Of a DNA stretch of 64,000 nucleotides, positions 36,159 through 44,911 are shown piece after piece. A program made the translations under genes and the position numbers. The notes under the pieces are model-generated. The model did not search any database. It was not told where the DNA came from and saw nothing but the letters and a program-made list of their open reading frames with translations. Numbering within the stretch: position 1 is the first letter of the stretch; each line of letters starts with the position of its first letter. The stretch is taken from the NCBI RefSeq assembly GCF_008638305.1, contig NZ_VTPZ01000006.1, positions 62,001-126,000 on the forward strand, written 5' to 3'. The DNA is from Pseudomonas profundi. GTDB taxonomy: Bacteria; Pseudomonadota; Gammaproteobacteria; Pseudomonadales; Pseudomonadaceae.

Positions 36159-37667
36159 TTATTTCAGGGTGATGGTGGTGTTGACCGCAGCTGCCTGCTC
36201 GTCATCATCGAACCAGCGTGCGGTGACGGTCTTGGTCTGGGTGTAGAACATGATCACCTGCTTGCCGTAAGGACCGAGATCTCCCAGCTTGGAGCCACGT
36301 GAACCGCTGAAAGAGAACAGCGGGACCGGCACGGGGATCGGCACGTTGATGCCTACCTGGCCAACGTCGATATCCTCCTGGAAGCGCCGGGCGATGCCGC
36401 CGGAGCGCGTAAAGATAGCGGTGCCGTTGCCATTGGGATTGGCATTGATGATCTCGATGGCCTCGTCCAGGCTATCGGCCTGCATCACGTTTAGCACTGG
36501 CCCGAAGATTTCTTCGTCGTACACGGCCATGCCCGGCTTGACGCCAGCGAGGATGGTCGGACCGACAAAGTTGCCGTCTTCATAACCCGGCACGGTAGGG
36601 TTGCGTCCATCCAGCACCAGTTCAGCACCCTGATCCACACCTTTCTGAATCAGACCGTTAACCCGCTCCAGTGCCGCGGTGGAAATCACCGGGCCGACAT
36701 CTGTGCCTGGCTCCACGCCGGCACTGACCTTCAGCGTCTGCGCCTTGCGCGCCAGTTCAGGCAACCAGTTACGGGCTTCGCCCACCAGGATGATGACCGG
36801 CAGGGCCATACAGCGCTGACCGGCAGCACCGAAGGCAGCGCCGACCAGATTGTTCAGGGTCTGCTCCTTGTTGGCATCGGGCATGACGATGGCGTGGTTC
36901 TTGGCGCCCATCATGCACTGCACGCGCTTGCCGGCCTGGCTGGAACGGTTATATACGTGAGTGCCGACATGGGTTGAGCCGACAAAGGAGACGGCCTTGA
37001 TGTCCGGGTGATCACAGACTGCGTTCACTGCGTCGACGCCGCCATGGATCACGTTCAGCACCCCCGGCGGTATGCCCGCTTCCAACGCCAGTTCTGCCAG
37101 GCGCATGGTGACCATCGGATCCTGCTCGGAGGGCTTGAGCACAAAGGTATTTCCGGTGGCGATAGCCATGGGAAACATCCACAGCGGGATCATCGCCGGG
37201 AAGTTGAACGGCGTGATGCCGGCACAGACGCCCAGCGGTTGCAGCAGGGTATAGGTATCCACACCGCCGGCCACGTTGTTGGCCAGTTCACCGAGCTGCA
37301 GATTGCCCACGGCTGAAGCGTGCTCGACCACTTCCAGACCGCGGAACACGTCGCCTTCAGCATCGGCCAACGTCTTACCCTGCTCGGCGGTGAGAATGGC
37401 TGCCAGCTCTTTCATGTTCTCGCGGATCAGCTGCTGATATTTGAGGAAGATCCGCGCCCGGGCACCGATGGGTGTCTTGCGCCAGGTCTTGAATGCTTCC
37501 TTGGCGCCAGCGACCGCGGCATTGATTTCGTCCGCGGTGGCGAAGGGCACACGGGCCAGCACTTGCTGGGTCGCGGGGTTGATCACTTCGCGCCACTGGT
37601 CGGTTCTCGATTCGACAAATTCGCCGTTGATCAGCAGCTTGACGGTAGGGACATTCGTGGTGGTCAT
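36159..37667 (-). CDS. mmsA: CoA-acylating methylmalonate-semialdehyde dehydrogenase
   Basis: Last step of valine catabolism: methylmalonate semialdehyde plus CoA and NAD+ gives propionyl-CoA and CO2. ALDH fold with catalytic Cys286 in GQRCMAL and the family stretch [17 protein letters not shown]. Start at 37667 ([10 protein letters not shown]) gives 502 residues; the frame is open further upstream to 37949 but that part overlaps the divergent regulator and is not conserved. First gene of the minus-strand operon. Confidence 0.95.
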   Translation of the reverse strand: MTTTNVPTVKLLINGEFVESRTDQWREVINPATQQVLARVPFATADEINAAVAGAKEAFKTWRKTPIGARARIFLKYQQLIRENMKELAAILTAEQGKTLADAEGDVFRGLEVVEHASAVGNLQLGELANNVAGGVDTYTLLQPLGVCAGITPFNFPAMIPLWMFPMAIATGNTFVLKPSEQDPMVTMRLAELALEAGIPPGVLNVIHGGVDAVNAVCDHPDIKAVSFVGSTHVGTHVYNRSSQAGKRVQCMMGAKNHAIVMPDANKEQTLNNLVGAAFGAAGQRCMALPVIILVGEARNWLPELARKAQTLKVSAGVEPGTDVGPVISTAALERVNGLIQKGVDQGAELVLDGRNPTVPGYEDGNFVGPTILAGVKPGMAVYDEEIFGPVLNVMQADSLDEAIEIINANPNGNGTAIFTRSGGIARRFQEDIDVGQVGINVPIPVPVPLFSFSGSRGSKLGDLGPYGKQVIMFYTQTKTVTARWFDDDEQAAAVNTTITLK

Positions 37668-37794
37668 GTGTTTCTGCCTTGGGCCGTATGGGCCTTGTCG
37701 TTTGGAAGGTCGTACTGGATAGTAGCAGTGCGTTTTTACATTAAACAATTGGCTCATCCGCAACATGGATCTGCGTTTTTGCACAGGAAGGAAA
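37668..37794. promoter_or_regulatory. Divergent promoter region of mmsA and the LysR gene
   Basis: The 127-bp gap between the divergent mmsA and LysR-type genes must hold both promoters. LysR-type proteins usually bind in such a gap and control the divergent gene. No unambiguous T-N11-A operator could be singled out by eye. Confidence 0.5.
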
Positions 37795-38688
37795 ATGGAC
37801 TGGGATAATCTGCGTTTTTTTCTCGAATTGAGTAGAGCCGGGCGCCTGACTACTGCGGCGCGTCGTCTCGGGGTAGACCACACCACGGTGTCCCGGCGCG
37901 TCCAGGCGCTGGAAAAAAGTCTTGGCGTGGCGCTCTTCATCCGGGACACAACTGGTTATTCGCTGACCGAGGCGGGCCGCAGCCTGCTGCCCCAGGTTGA
38001 GCAGATGGAAGGGGCGAGCGTGCGGATTGAGCAGGCCCTGCCGAACCCGGGTGAAAGCCTTTCGGGGCAGGTGCGTATCGGCGCAACCGAAGGCTATGGG
38101 ACGCTGATTCTGGGCGGTCAGCTCAGTGAGTTGAGCCAGCGCCATCCGCACCTTCATCTGGATTTGCTGGCGCTGCCCCGGGCGGTGCGCTTATCACGGC
38201 ATGAGGCCGATATCGTCATCACCCTCGAGCGGCCCGAACGGGGACCCTTCATCATCACCAAGCTGACCGATTACGTCCTGCGCCTGTATGTCGGCAAGCA
38301 CTATCTGGAAAAGCATGGGCCCATTCGCAACCGCGATGATCTGAGTACACATCGCTTTGTCAGCTATGTGGACGATCTGGTATTCAGCAAGGAGCTGCTG
38401 TTTCTCAACGAAATTGCAAGCTCGGGCGCGGTCGGGCTACGCAGCACAAGTTTGCTGGCGCAGCAGGAAGCCATAGCCGCCGGTGCCGGACTCGGCATCC
38501 TGCCCGCTTTCTCTGCTGATTCCGACCCGCGCCTGAGCCTCGTCATGCCTGAACAGATTCGTTTCATCAGAACATTCTGGATGTTGATGCCCATCGAACT
38601 GAAAGATATTGCCCGGATGCGGGTGACCTGGGATTTTTTGCGAGAGATGGCGGAGCTCGAGAAGGACAGGCTGATGGGCGCAAGATAA
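37795..38688 (+). CDS. LysR-family transcriptional regulator
   Basis: N-terminal winged helix-turn-helix (residues about 1-60, with [20 protein letters not shown]) and a C-terminal periplasmic-binding-like effector domain. 297 residues. Start at 37795 follows AGGAAGG; a start 30 bases earlier lacks a ribosome site. It is divergent from mmsA, so it probably controls the valine operon, although P. aeruginosa uses an AraC-type MmsR for that; control of the catabolic island to its right is an alternative. Effector unknown. Confidence 0.88.
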   Translation: MDWDNLRFFLELSRAGRLTTAARRLGVDHTTVSRRVQALEKSLGVALFIRDTTGYSLTEAGRSLLPQVEQMEGASVRIEQALPNPGESLSGQVRIGATEGYGTLILGGQLSELSQRHPHLHLDLLALPRAVRLSRHEADIVITLERPERGPFIITKLTDYVLRLYVGKHYLEKHGPIRNRDDLSTHRFVSYVDDLVFSKELLFLNEIASSGAVGLRSTSLLAQQEAIAAGAGLGILPAFSADSDPRLSLVMPEQIRFIRTFWMLMPIELKDIARMRVTWDFLREMAELEKDRLMGAR

Positions 38689-38826
38689 TACTGGTGGCTA
38701 TGCGGAGCGAAGAACAGCCAGCGATAACACCTGCTTGAGGACTGACAAGCGATTTCATTGGCGTAGCGCTGTAATTTTTATACCAGACGAAGGTTGTCAT
38801 TTCATGAAACAGCATGTAGCTTAATA

Positions 38827-38848
38827 AAAAACGAGTCTGTTGGTTTTT
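38827..38848 (+). promoter_or_regulatory. Island operator-like inverted repeat, site 1
   Basis: Arms AAAAAC (38827-38832) and GTTTTT (38843-38848) flank a 10-bp core GAGTCTGTTG. The same arms, spacing and similar core recur at 40281, 53873, 55628 and 62308, each time ahead of a transcription unit. The perfect dyad with AT-rich arms suggests a dimeric repressor or activator site; the family of the regulator is unknown. Confidence 0.75.
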
Positions 38849-38890
38849 AAATAGTGAGCAGGTTCCTTACAAAAACAAGAATCGGGAGAG

Positions 38891-39364
38891 ATGATCAATA
38901 TGCCTCCTACGCAGCTGTTTCCTCTGTCGCTCACCTCCGCTTCGCGTGGGGCTAGCGCTAATGGCGAAAACGTGTCCGCTGATATATCCGGTGCGAAGCT
39001 GTCTCCGTGGGAAGCGCAAGCAGCGGTCGATGACAATTGTAGCGTTGCTGCCTATACCCTGGATCCAAGCGGTTCGTCGAACCGTGATCCTGCCGGCCCA
39101 GATGGTGCTCCGGATTCTGACGCAGACGCACCCACTTGTCTTGTTATCCACCGAAGCCATTCCAGGCCCGCGCCAAACCGCCCAGCACAGATGTTACATC
39201 CAGACCTGAACTGTCTCTCCGTTACAGCACGGGGTTTTACCCCGCTCACGGCGGCGCTGGCTACCCCAGCTACGTTCGCGAACCATCTAAACCCCAATTG
39301 TATTGAAGCCAGTACCGACCTGGTTTTTCGCTTTGAAGCCTTGTCTCCCAGTGGCCTTCGCTAA
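38891..39364 (+). CDS. Doubtful open frame, unknown protein
   Basis: A 157-residue frame beginning 42 bp after operator site 1 and ending 23 bp before the SDR gene. It has no recognised domain, is rich in Ser, Ala, Pro and Asp, has no signal peptide or membrane helix, and GGGAGAG sits too close to the first ATG (an ATG at 38900 is better placed). Position argues for a real leader gene, composition argues against. It could equally be non-coding leader. Confidence 0.25.
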   Translation: MINMPPTQLFPLSLTSASRGASANGENVSADISGAKLSPWEAQAAVDDNCSVAAYTLDPSGSSNRDPAGPDGAPDSDADAPTCLVIHRSHSRPAPNRPAQMLHPDLNCLSVTARGFTPLTAALATPATFANHLNPNCIEASTDLVFRFEALSPSGLR

Positions 39365-39387
39365 CTGTTACGTTTGGAGTATCAATA

Positions 39388-40191
39388 ATGAGTGCAGATG
39401 CAGTTTTGAAAGGTAAGGTCGCCATAGTACTGGGCGCGGCTGGACCAGGAAATATGGGGCAGGTAATAGCTCGTTATATGTCTGAAGCTGGCGCTAATGT
39501 GGTGGTAGCTGGTCGACATGCTGATGAGCTTGAACGCTTCGCCGCTTCGATAGAGGGCTCTTCGGCTGTATGTGATATCACGAACAGTCAACAGTTGGCA
39601 GAGCTGTTCGGTACAACCATTGAACGCTATGGAAAGGTCGATATTGCGATAAATGCCACCGGGTGGGGTTTGCTGAAACCTTTCCTGGAGACAACTGAAG
39701 AGGAACTTGAGCGCATGCAGGATCTGCAGTTCAAAGGTCCTTTCATGTTTCTTCAGCAGGCGGTCACGTCGATGGAGTCAGGTGGGTCCATCATACAGAT
39801 CAGCTCTGCAACCGCGTCTATCATGTTCGAGAATCATGCAGCCTATATGGGCACGAAGGCCGGGATCGATCATGTAGTGCGGTGCGTAGCGAACGAATTT
39901 GGTGAGCGGGGCATCCGCGCCAACAGCATTTCTCCCGGTCTGACTGATACACCGATGACGGCTGCAGCAAAGGAAGTTCCCGGTGTGTTTGAAGCCTTCC
40001 TTAAGGGTTATCCGCTCGGCCGTATAGGCACCTCTGAGGATATTGCGGCCGCGGCCGTCTGGCTGGCCAGCGATGCGTGTTTCATGACGGGACAAAACCT
40101 TCAGGTCAATGGAGGTTTAACGTTACGGGCAAATCCTATGCAGGCCGATATCAATGAAGCTGTGGAGCAGGCTGCGCAACACTCGCGTTGA
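39388..40191 (+). CDS. SDR-family oxidoreductase with unusual glycine motif (paralogue A)
   Basis: Rossmann-fold dehydrogenase/reductase of 267 residues. Catalytic Ser140, Tyr153 and Lys157 are present (AAYMGTKAG). The coenzyme loop reads GAAGPGNMG (residues 16-24) instead of TGxxxGxG, and the NNAG motif is replaced by NATG (89-92). The gene at 55735 has the same two oddities, so they form a paralogous pair. Probably oxidises or reduces an alcohol/ketone intermediate of the island pathway. GGAG at about 39376 precedes the ATG. Likely the first structural gene under operator site 1. Confidence 0.9.
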   Translation: MSADAVLKGKVAIVLGAAGPGNMGQVIARYMSEAGANVVVAGRHADELERFAASIEGSSAVCDITNSQQLAELFGTTIERYGKVDIAINATGWGLLKPFLETTEEELERMQDLQFKGPFMFLQQAVTSMESGGSIIQISSATASIMFENHAAYMGTKAGIDHVVRCVANEFGERGIRANSISPGLTDTPMTAAAKEVPGVFEAFLKGYPLGRIGTSEDIAAAAVWLASDACFMTGQNLQVNGGLTLRANPMQADINEAVEQAAQHSR

Positions 40192-40280
40192 TAGGCGCGG
40201 TGGACACAGCGTAAGAAGCAGAGATAACGATTTATTCCAAACAGTAGGCAACCGCTGTAACAGATGGTGAATTCCATTCC

Positions 40281-40316
40281 GATTAAATAAAACGAGCTAG
40301 TTGGTTTTATTTAATC
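40281..40316 (+). promoter_or_regulatory. Island operator-like inverted repeat, site 2
   Basis: Perfect 13-bp arms, GATTAAATAAAAC (40281-40293) and GTTTTATTTAATC (40304-40316), around the core GAGCTAGTTG. It is 40 bp upstream of the DUF1302 gene start. The arm length is the same as site 5, the best-preserved pair of the family. Confidence 0.85.
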
Positions 40317-40356
40317 GGGCCAGGAAGGACTCATTAATAACCCTTGGAGCATGCAA

Positions 40357-42030
40357 ATGAGCGTAAACAAGAATAACAACCGCTGTAACAAAATTGCCCT
40401 GTCACGTCTGGCCGCCGGAGTGCTAGCCGCCGGGCTCGCATCGACCAGTGGGCAGGCGATGGCGTTCAGTATTGACACCGAGAACCCGGATCTGCGGGTG
40501 CGCTGGGACAATACGGTTAAATACAACATCGGCTGGCGTATGGAAGGTCGGGATGACCGTTTGGGAGACAACTGGGTCTCACAGGCGACCAACCATGGTT
40601 GGGACAAGGGCGATATCGTGACCAATCGGGTCGATATTCTCAGCGAATTCGACATGGTTTATAAAATGAATCATGGCTTCCGGGTCTCTGCTGCAGCCTG
40701 GAACGACTTTGCGTTCGATGATGTTGAAGGTAACCCAGCCTACCAGGCGGCCGGTCTGGGCACGGCGTATCCAAATAATCGTTTTACCAGTGACGTGGAA
40801 CGCTACTACAAGCGCTCAGGTGAGATATTGGATGCCTTCGTCTTTACTCGCCTCGATGTGGGTACGGTGCCGATAAATGTGCGCGCGGGTCGTCACAATG
40901 TGTACTGGGGCGAGTCGATGTTTACCTTCGGCAACAGTATCGCCTATGGCCAAGGTCCACTCGACCTGCGCAAAGCGACTTCTACGCCGGGCGTCGAAGC
41001 GAAAGAGTTGTTCCTGCCACAGACTCAGATCTCGGCCTCGGCACAGCTGACGGATAATGTTTCGGTGTCCGCCAATTACTACCTTGAGTGGGATGCGCAC
41101 CGCCTCCCGGAAGGTGGGACCTACCTCGGTGGCTCTGACCTCAGCTTTCTTGGCGGGACCGATTATCTTGGTCTACCCGTAGTGGGCGATCTGGATCATG
41201 GTCCAGGTGAAAAACCTGATGATCGAGGCAGCTGGGGTATTAACACACATATTCGCTCAGAATTGCTGGGCGGAACCATCGGTCTCTACTACCGGAATTT
41301 TGACGACCGCAATCCGGCCATGGTGATGGCGCCCGACTCTTCCTATATGTACAACGCCTACGCAGAAGATGTGAAACTTTACGGTATCAGCTATGCGCGG
41401 CTATTGGGTGCTATCTCGGTAGGCGCCGAGTTATCCCGCCGGGAAGGCACATCGCTGGCGTCCAATAGCGCTGGTCTCGCTACAGGTGATACGTGGCATG
41501 GCTTGCTCAACATGGTGGCTTTCATTGGCCAAACGTCCGTGTTCGATTCAGCCAGTTTGTCTGCAGAGCTATCTTATAGCCGGCTCGATAGCGTTGACGG
41601 CTCGACTCGCCAGTTCTTTAATCACGAGAGCGGGCGGTATGGGGGGTGTGACGCCGGACGGAAGGGCGGATGCGCAACCGATGATTCGCTGGGCTTTCAG
41701 GTGTCATTTGTCCCGACCTGGTATCAGGTATACCCGGGCATAGACATGACTGCACCAATCAACTACGGCCAAGGCATCACTGGTAACTCGCCTACTCCCC
41801 TCGGCACTGCAGAAAACGGCGGTTCCTGGAGCGTTGGCGTAGGCCTGGATATCCATGCCAAGTACGAAGTGGATCTGGCCTACAACGATTATTTTGGCGA
41901 CTACACCAAGGGAGCGAATCCACTCGCAGCCGTACCGGGCGTGGAGGACGTGGTGTGGGAGAACAACAGCGGCAGCGGGATCATGCACGACCGCGGTTGG
42001 TTGTCTCTGACCTTCAAGACCGCGTTCTGA
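40357..42030 (+). CDS. DUF1302 family outer-membrane protein
   Basis: 557-residue exported protein: signal peptide of about 35 residues ending in GQAMA, then repeated short amphipathic strands with many aromatic residues and a terminal Phe, as in outer-membrane beta-barrels. DUF1302 proteins are commonly encoded beside DUF1329 proteins in Pseudomonas and Burkholderia catabolic loci, where handling of hydrophobic compounds at the outer membrane is suspected but not settled. Start at 40357 is preferred over 40351 because GGAG (40346-40349) is 7 bases from it. First gene of the second island unit. Confidence 0.9.
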   Translation: MSVNKNNNRCNKIALSRLAAGVLAAGLASTSGQAMAFSIDTENPDLRVRWDNTVKYNIGWRMEGRDDRLGDNWVSQATNHGWDKGDIVTNRVDILSEFDMVYKMNHGFRVSAAAWNDFAFDDVEGNPAYQAAGLGTAYPNNRFTSDVERYYKRSGEILDAFVFTRLDVGTVPINVRAGRHNVYWGESMFTFGNSIAYGQGPLDLRKATSTPGVEAKELFLPQTQISASAQLTDNVSVSANYYLEWDAHRLPEGGTYLGGSDLSFLGGTDYLGLPVVGDLDHGPGEKPDDRGSWGINTHIRSELLGGTIGLYYRNFDDRNPAMVMAPDSSYMYNAYAEDVKLYGISYARLLGAISVGAELSRREGTSLASNSAGLATGDTWHGLLNMVAFIGQTSVFDSASLSAELSYSRLDSVDGSTRQFFNHESGRYGGCDAGRKGGCATDDSLGFQVSFVPTWYQVYPGIDMTAPINYGQGITGNSPTPLGTAENGGSWSVGVGLDIHAKYEVDLAYNDYFGDYTKGANPLAAVPGVEDVVWENNSGSGIMHDRGWLSLTFKTAF

Positions 42031-42072
42031 TCCAGGCTCTCCGACCAAGATAACCATTAGCGAAACGCCGCT

Positions 42073-42114
42073 CGGACTGATAGTGCCAACAGATTGGCTG
42101 GCGCTGTCAGTCCG
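42073..42114 (+). other. Intercistronic hairpin between DUF1302 and SnoaL genes
   Basis: CGGACTGA (42073-42080) pairs with TCAGTCCG (42107-42114), and the stem continues inside with AG-GCCA against TGGC-CT. There is no T-run. It ends 26 bp before the next start codon. Likely a transcript stabiliser or partial attenuator which lets the outer-membrane gene be made in excess. Confidence 0.5.
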
Positions 42115-42140
42115 ATGAGGTGAAATAGGGGAGCAGTCAT

Positions 42141-42593
42141 ATGTTGAGCCTTGAAGCCAGGATTCAGCGCATTGAAGACCATCTGGCGCTGCAAGAACTT
42201 ATTCATTCGTATTGCATTCATATCGACGAAGCAAAAAACGCGGATGCGATCGTTGATTGTTTTGTAGACGATGCGGTTCTGGATTTGTCCGGCCTGGGTC
42301 TGCCGGTGGTGACGGGACACCAGGACATTCGCGAGTTTTTTATCAGTGTGCTGGCTGGCACCGAGTGCAACGCCCATTTCAGCAGCAATTTTAAAGTTAA
42401 TCGGTTGGAGCAGGACGAGGCGGAGTGCCAGAGCTATGTGCATGCGGTCGGCACCGCCAAGGACGGTAGCGACATTCTGGTATATGCCAAGCACCAATAT
42501 CGCTGCGTCAGAACTGCCATGGGTTGGAAAATAAAGCATTTTTCAGAGCCCTATTTGTTACCTCCCACCAAGGTCATTCCGCACTTTGAGTAA
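42141..42593 (+). CDS. SnoaL-like / NTF2-fold protein (copy 1)
   Basis: 150-residue cone-shaped alpha+beta fold protein. It has Tyr24 and Asp29 (HSYCIHID) and His79 (NAHFSSN), the same spacing as the catalytic Tyr/Asp/His of steroid dehydratase BaiE and the Asp/His of LinA. That supports a dehydratase, isomerase or hydrolase role on a cyclic substrate; it is an inference from spacing. It is in one unit with the DUF1302, flavoprotein and cytochrome genes. Confidence 0.85.
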   Translation: MLSLEARIQRIEDHLALQELIHSYCIHIDEAKNADAIVDCFVDDAVLDLSGLGLPVVTGHQDIREFFISVLAGTECNAHFSSNFKVNRLEQDEAECQSYVHAVGTAKDGSDILVYAKHQYRCVRTAMGWKIKHFSEPYLLPPTKVIPHFE

Positions 42594-42662
42594 GTGATGC
42601 TCAATGTTGGTGCGACCCACGCGTATATATTTCTACGCCCTCATGGTTACAGGTAGAGCGTG

Positions 42663-44426
42663 ATGAACAATAAAAAAGATAAGACCGAAACGTCTCTTTC
42701 TCGCCGCAGTTTGCTCGCCAGTGCGGGTATAGCGGTAGGCGCGGCAGCGGCCTTGGGCGTTCCGGGTGTTGCCATGGCAGCAAGCTCGGCTGGTAGAAAA
42801 GTGCAGTGGGATCTGGAAACCGATGTGATCTGCGTTGGTACGGGATCGGCCGCGTGTACAGCAGCGGTGACAGCCGTCTCACGCGGCGCAAAAGTGATCG
42901 TACTGGAGAAGATGCCCATGGCAGGCGGCACCACCGGCAAATCGGGCGGCATCACCTGGATTCCGAACAATCAGTTCCTGGCGGAAGCCGGCCTGAATGA
43001 TGACAAGACGGATTGCCTGAAATACATAGCCCGCTATGCCTACCCCGAACGTTACAACGCCAACGGTCCGACACTGGGGCTGAGCGAGCACGATTATCGA
43101 ATGATCGAGACCTTTTACGATAATGGCACGCGTATGGTGGATTGGATGGCGAAGGTGGAGGCCATGTCCTTCCAGCCCTTCCAATTGTGGGAGCTGGAGA
43201 TCACCCCTCCGGATTACGGCGACCACTTGGCCGAGAACAAGCTGAACAAGGGGCGAGCATTGGAGCCGGCTGTGGGAGCCGGTCCATACAGTGGCGGTAG
43301 CAGTCTGGCCTACCAACTTGAAACCTGGCTGCGTAATGCGGAAGTCCCCGTGATGCTTGAGCACAAGGCAGAAGAGATCATCTTCGACGGTGAGCGAGCA
43401 ACGGGTCTGGTGGTCAGTCATGCAGGCAAGCGCATCAACATCAAGGCCAATAAAGGCGTCATCTTCGGTACTGGTGGGTATGCCCACAACACCGACCTGA
43501 TCGAGCGTCACCAGAGTCCGGGCCTGTATGGCTCGTGCGCTGCGGTCGGCTCCACCGGAGACTTCGTCGGCATGGCCCAGCAGGCGGGTGCCCGTATGGG
43601 GCGCCTGGATACGGCATGGCGGACACCTGTGGTACTCGAAGAGGCGTTGCAGAACCGGGCTGTGGCTCACGGCGTCGTATTCGCTCCGGGCGACTCCATG
43701 ATTCATGTCAACAAGTACGGCCAGCGTTGCGTCAACGAAAAGCGCAACTACAACGACAGGACCCAGGCGCACTTCACCTTTGATCCGGTTAATGCCGAAT
43801 ACCCGAACCTGTTCATGTTCATGGTATTTGATGAGCGGACCCTGCAGCGCAACGGCGGCGCCTTGCCCATTCCCGTGGACAAGCGCGAATCTGCCTGGTT
43901 GATCGAGGGTAGAGGTACCAAGGATCTGGGGCAGCAGATACGTCAGCGTCTGCAGTCACTTCACGGCAAACTCGGTACCTACAAGCTGGATGACGCGTTC
44001 GAAGAAAATCTCAGCGCGACCATCACCCGTTATAACGAGTTTGCCAGAACGGGCAGGGATGAGGACTTTGACCGTGGTCTGCATGAGTACGACCAGATAT
44101 GGCAGAAGGTCTTCTCGCCAGTCCGTGAGGACAGCGATTTTCCCGATAACAATCACCCGAACTCCACCATGCATCCGATCGATGACGATAGGCTGTATGC
44201 CGTCATTCTTGCACCGGGTGCGCTGGATACCAGCGGTGGTCCGGAGATCAATGAGCATGGCCAGGTTCTGGGCGCAGACGGTAAGCCGATCGAAGGGCTC
44301 TACGGAGCGGGTAACTGCGTGGCTTCCCCGGTCGGCCCAGCCTACGTTGGCGCAGGCGGCACCATTGGTGTGGCTATGACCTTTGCCTGGTTGGCTGGTA
44401 CCCATGTGGTCGGAGCAGAGGCATGA
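42663..44426 (+). CDS. Tat-exported FAD-dependent dehydrogenase (KstD/fumarate-reductase flavoprotein family)
   Basis: 587-residue FAD_binding_2 protein. The N-terminus has a twin-arginine signal (SLSRRSLLAS, Arg14-Arg15) followed by a hydrophobic Ala-rich stretch ending at AMAA, so the folded, FAD-loaded enzyme should be periplasmic. The FAD motif GTGSAA is at 59-64, and GGTTGKSGGITW follows. The C-terminal GLYGAGNC and GGTIGVAMTFAW are typical of 3-ketosteroid delta-1-dehydrogenases and related enzymes. It overlaps by 4 bases a c-type cytochrome gene, the likely electron acceptor. Start at ATG 42663 follows AGGTAG; GTG 42660 is an alternative. Confidence 0.9.
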   Translation: MNNKKDKTETSLSRRSLLASAGIAVGAAAALGVPGVAMAASSAGRKVQWDLETDVICVGTGSAACTAAVTAVSRGAKVIVLEKMPMAGGTTGKSGGITWIPNNQFLAEAGLNDDKTDCLKYIARYAYPERYNANGPTLGLSEHDYRMIETFYDNGTRMVDWMAKVEAMSFQPFQLWELEITPPDYGDHLAENKLNKGRALEPAVGAGPYSGGSSLAYQLETWLRNAEVPVMLEHKAEEIIFDGERATGLVVSHAGKRINIKANKGVIFGTGGYAHNTDLIERHQSPGLYGSCAAVGSTGDFVGMAQQAGARMGRLDTAWRTPVVLEEALQNRAVAHGVVFAPGDSMIHVNKYGQRCVNEKRNYNDRTQAHFTFDPVNAEYPNLFMFMVFDERTLQRNGGALPIPVDKRESAWLIEGRGTKDLGQQIRQRLQSLHGKLGTYKLDDAFEENLSATITRYNEFARTGRDEDFDRGLHEYDQIWQKVFSPVREDSDFPDNNHPNSTMHPIDDDRLYAVILAPGALDTSGGPEINEHGQVLGADGKPIEGLYGAGNCVASPVGPAYVGAGGTIGVAMTFAWLAGTHVVGAEA

Positions 44427-44848
44427 AGCGTTTGATGGATGGCCTGTTGACCTCGTTGTCTGTAATGGCGATCGGTACGCTGCAGGCCGGGGCTGTGTCT
44501 GCGTCTGCTGCGGTAGAGGATGGTTCGGTCAGCTTTACCCAGGCTGTCATCCCGGTGCTGCGGACTCAGTGCGCTACCTGTCACATGACGGGGACAGAAC
44601 CAGGCAACCTCAAGCTCTACCCCTCGGCCGCTTATGACAGCATTGTGGAAGCGAAATCACCAGGCACGGGAGCGACGCTGGTCGTCCCCGGGAACCCCGA
44701 CAGCAGCTACCTCTTGCACAAGATCAAGGGTACCCATCTTGAGCACGGCGGCACAGGGGGGCGCATGCCCTTCGGTCAGCGGCCGCTAGCGGACGACGTC
44801 ATCTCCGTAATAGAAAAATGGATCGATCAGGGAGCGCTGAACAACTGA
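44423..44848 (+). CDS. Small periplasmic c-type cytochrome
   Basis: 141 residues with a signal peptide of about 30 residues (cleavage near VSASAA) and a single haem site CATCH (Cys50, Cys53, His54). A likely axial Met115 lies in GGRMPFG; the tail IEKWIDQGALNN is typical of the planctomycete-type cytochrome C domain found also in proteobacteria. Start overlaps the flavoprotein stop (ATGA), so the two are translationally coupled and probably partners: substrate to FAD to haem to the respiratory chain. Confidence 0.88.
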   Translation: MKRLMDGLLTSLSVMAIGTLQAGAVSASAAVEDGSVSFTQAVIPVLRTQCATCHMTGTEPGNLKLYPSAAYDSIVEAKSPGTGATLVVPGNPDSSYLLHKIKGTHLEHGGTGGRMPFGQRPLADDVISVIEKWIDQGALNN

Positions 44849-44911
44849 GCGCGACGCCATTTCAGCTTTAAAACCCTTGAATGAAAAATAACAATTACAG
44901 GTGATTGGTTT

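Larger units (their letters stand above)
38689..39387. other. 699-bp region between the LysR gene and the first island SDR
   Basis: Contains the first copy of the island inverted repeat (38827-38848) and one uncertain open frame (38891-39364). The rest shows no recognisable gene. It marks the left border of the accessory island; no integrase, tRNA or insertion sequence is seen here. Confidence 0.6.
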
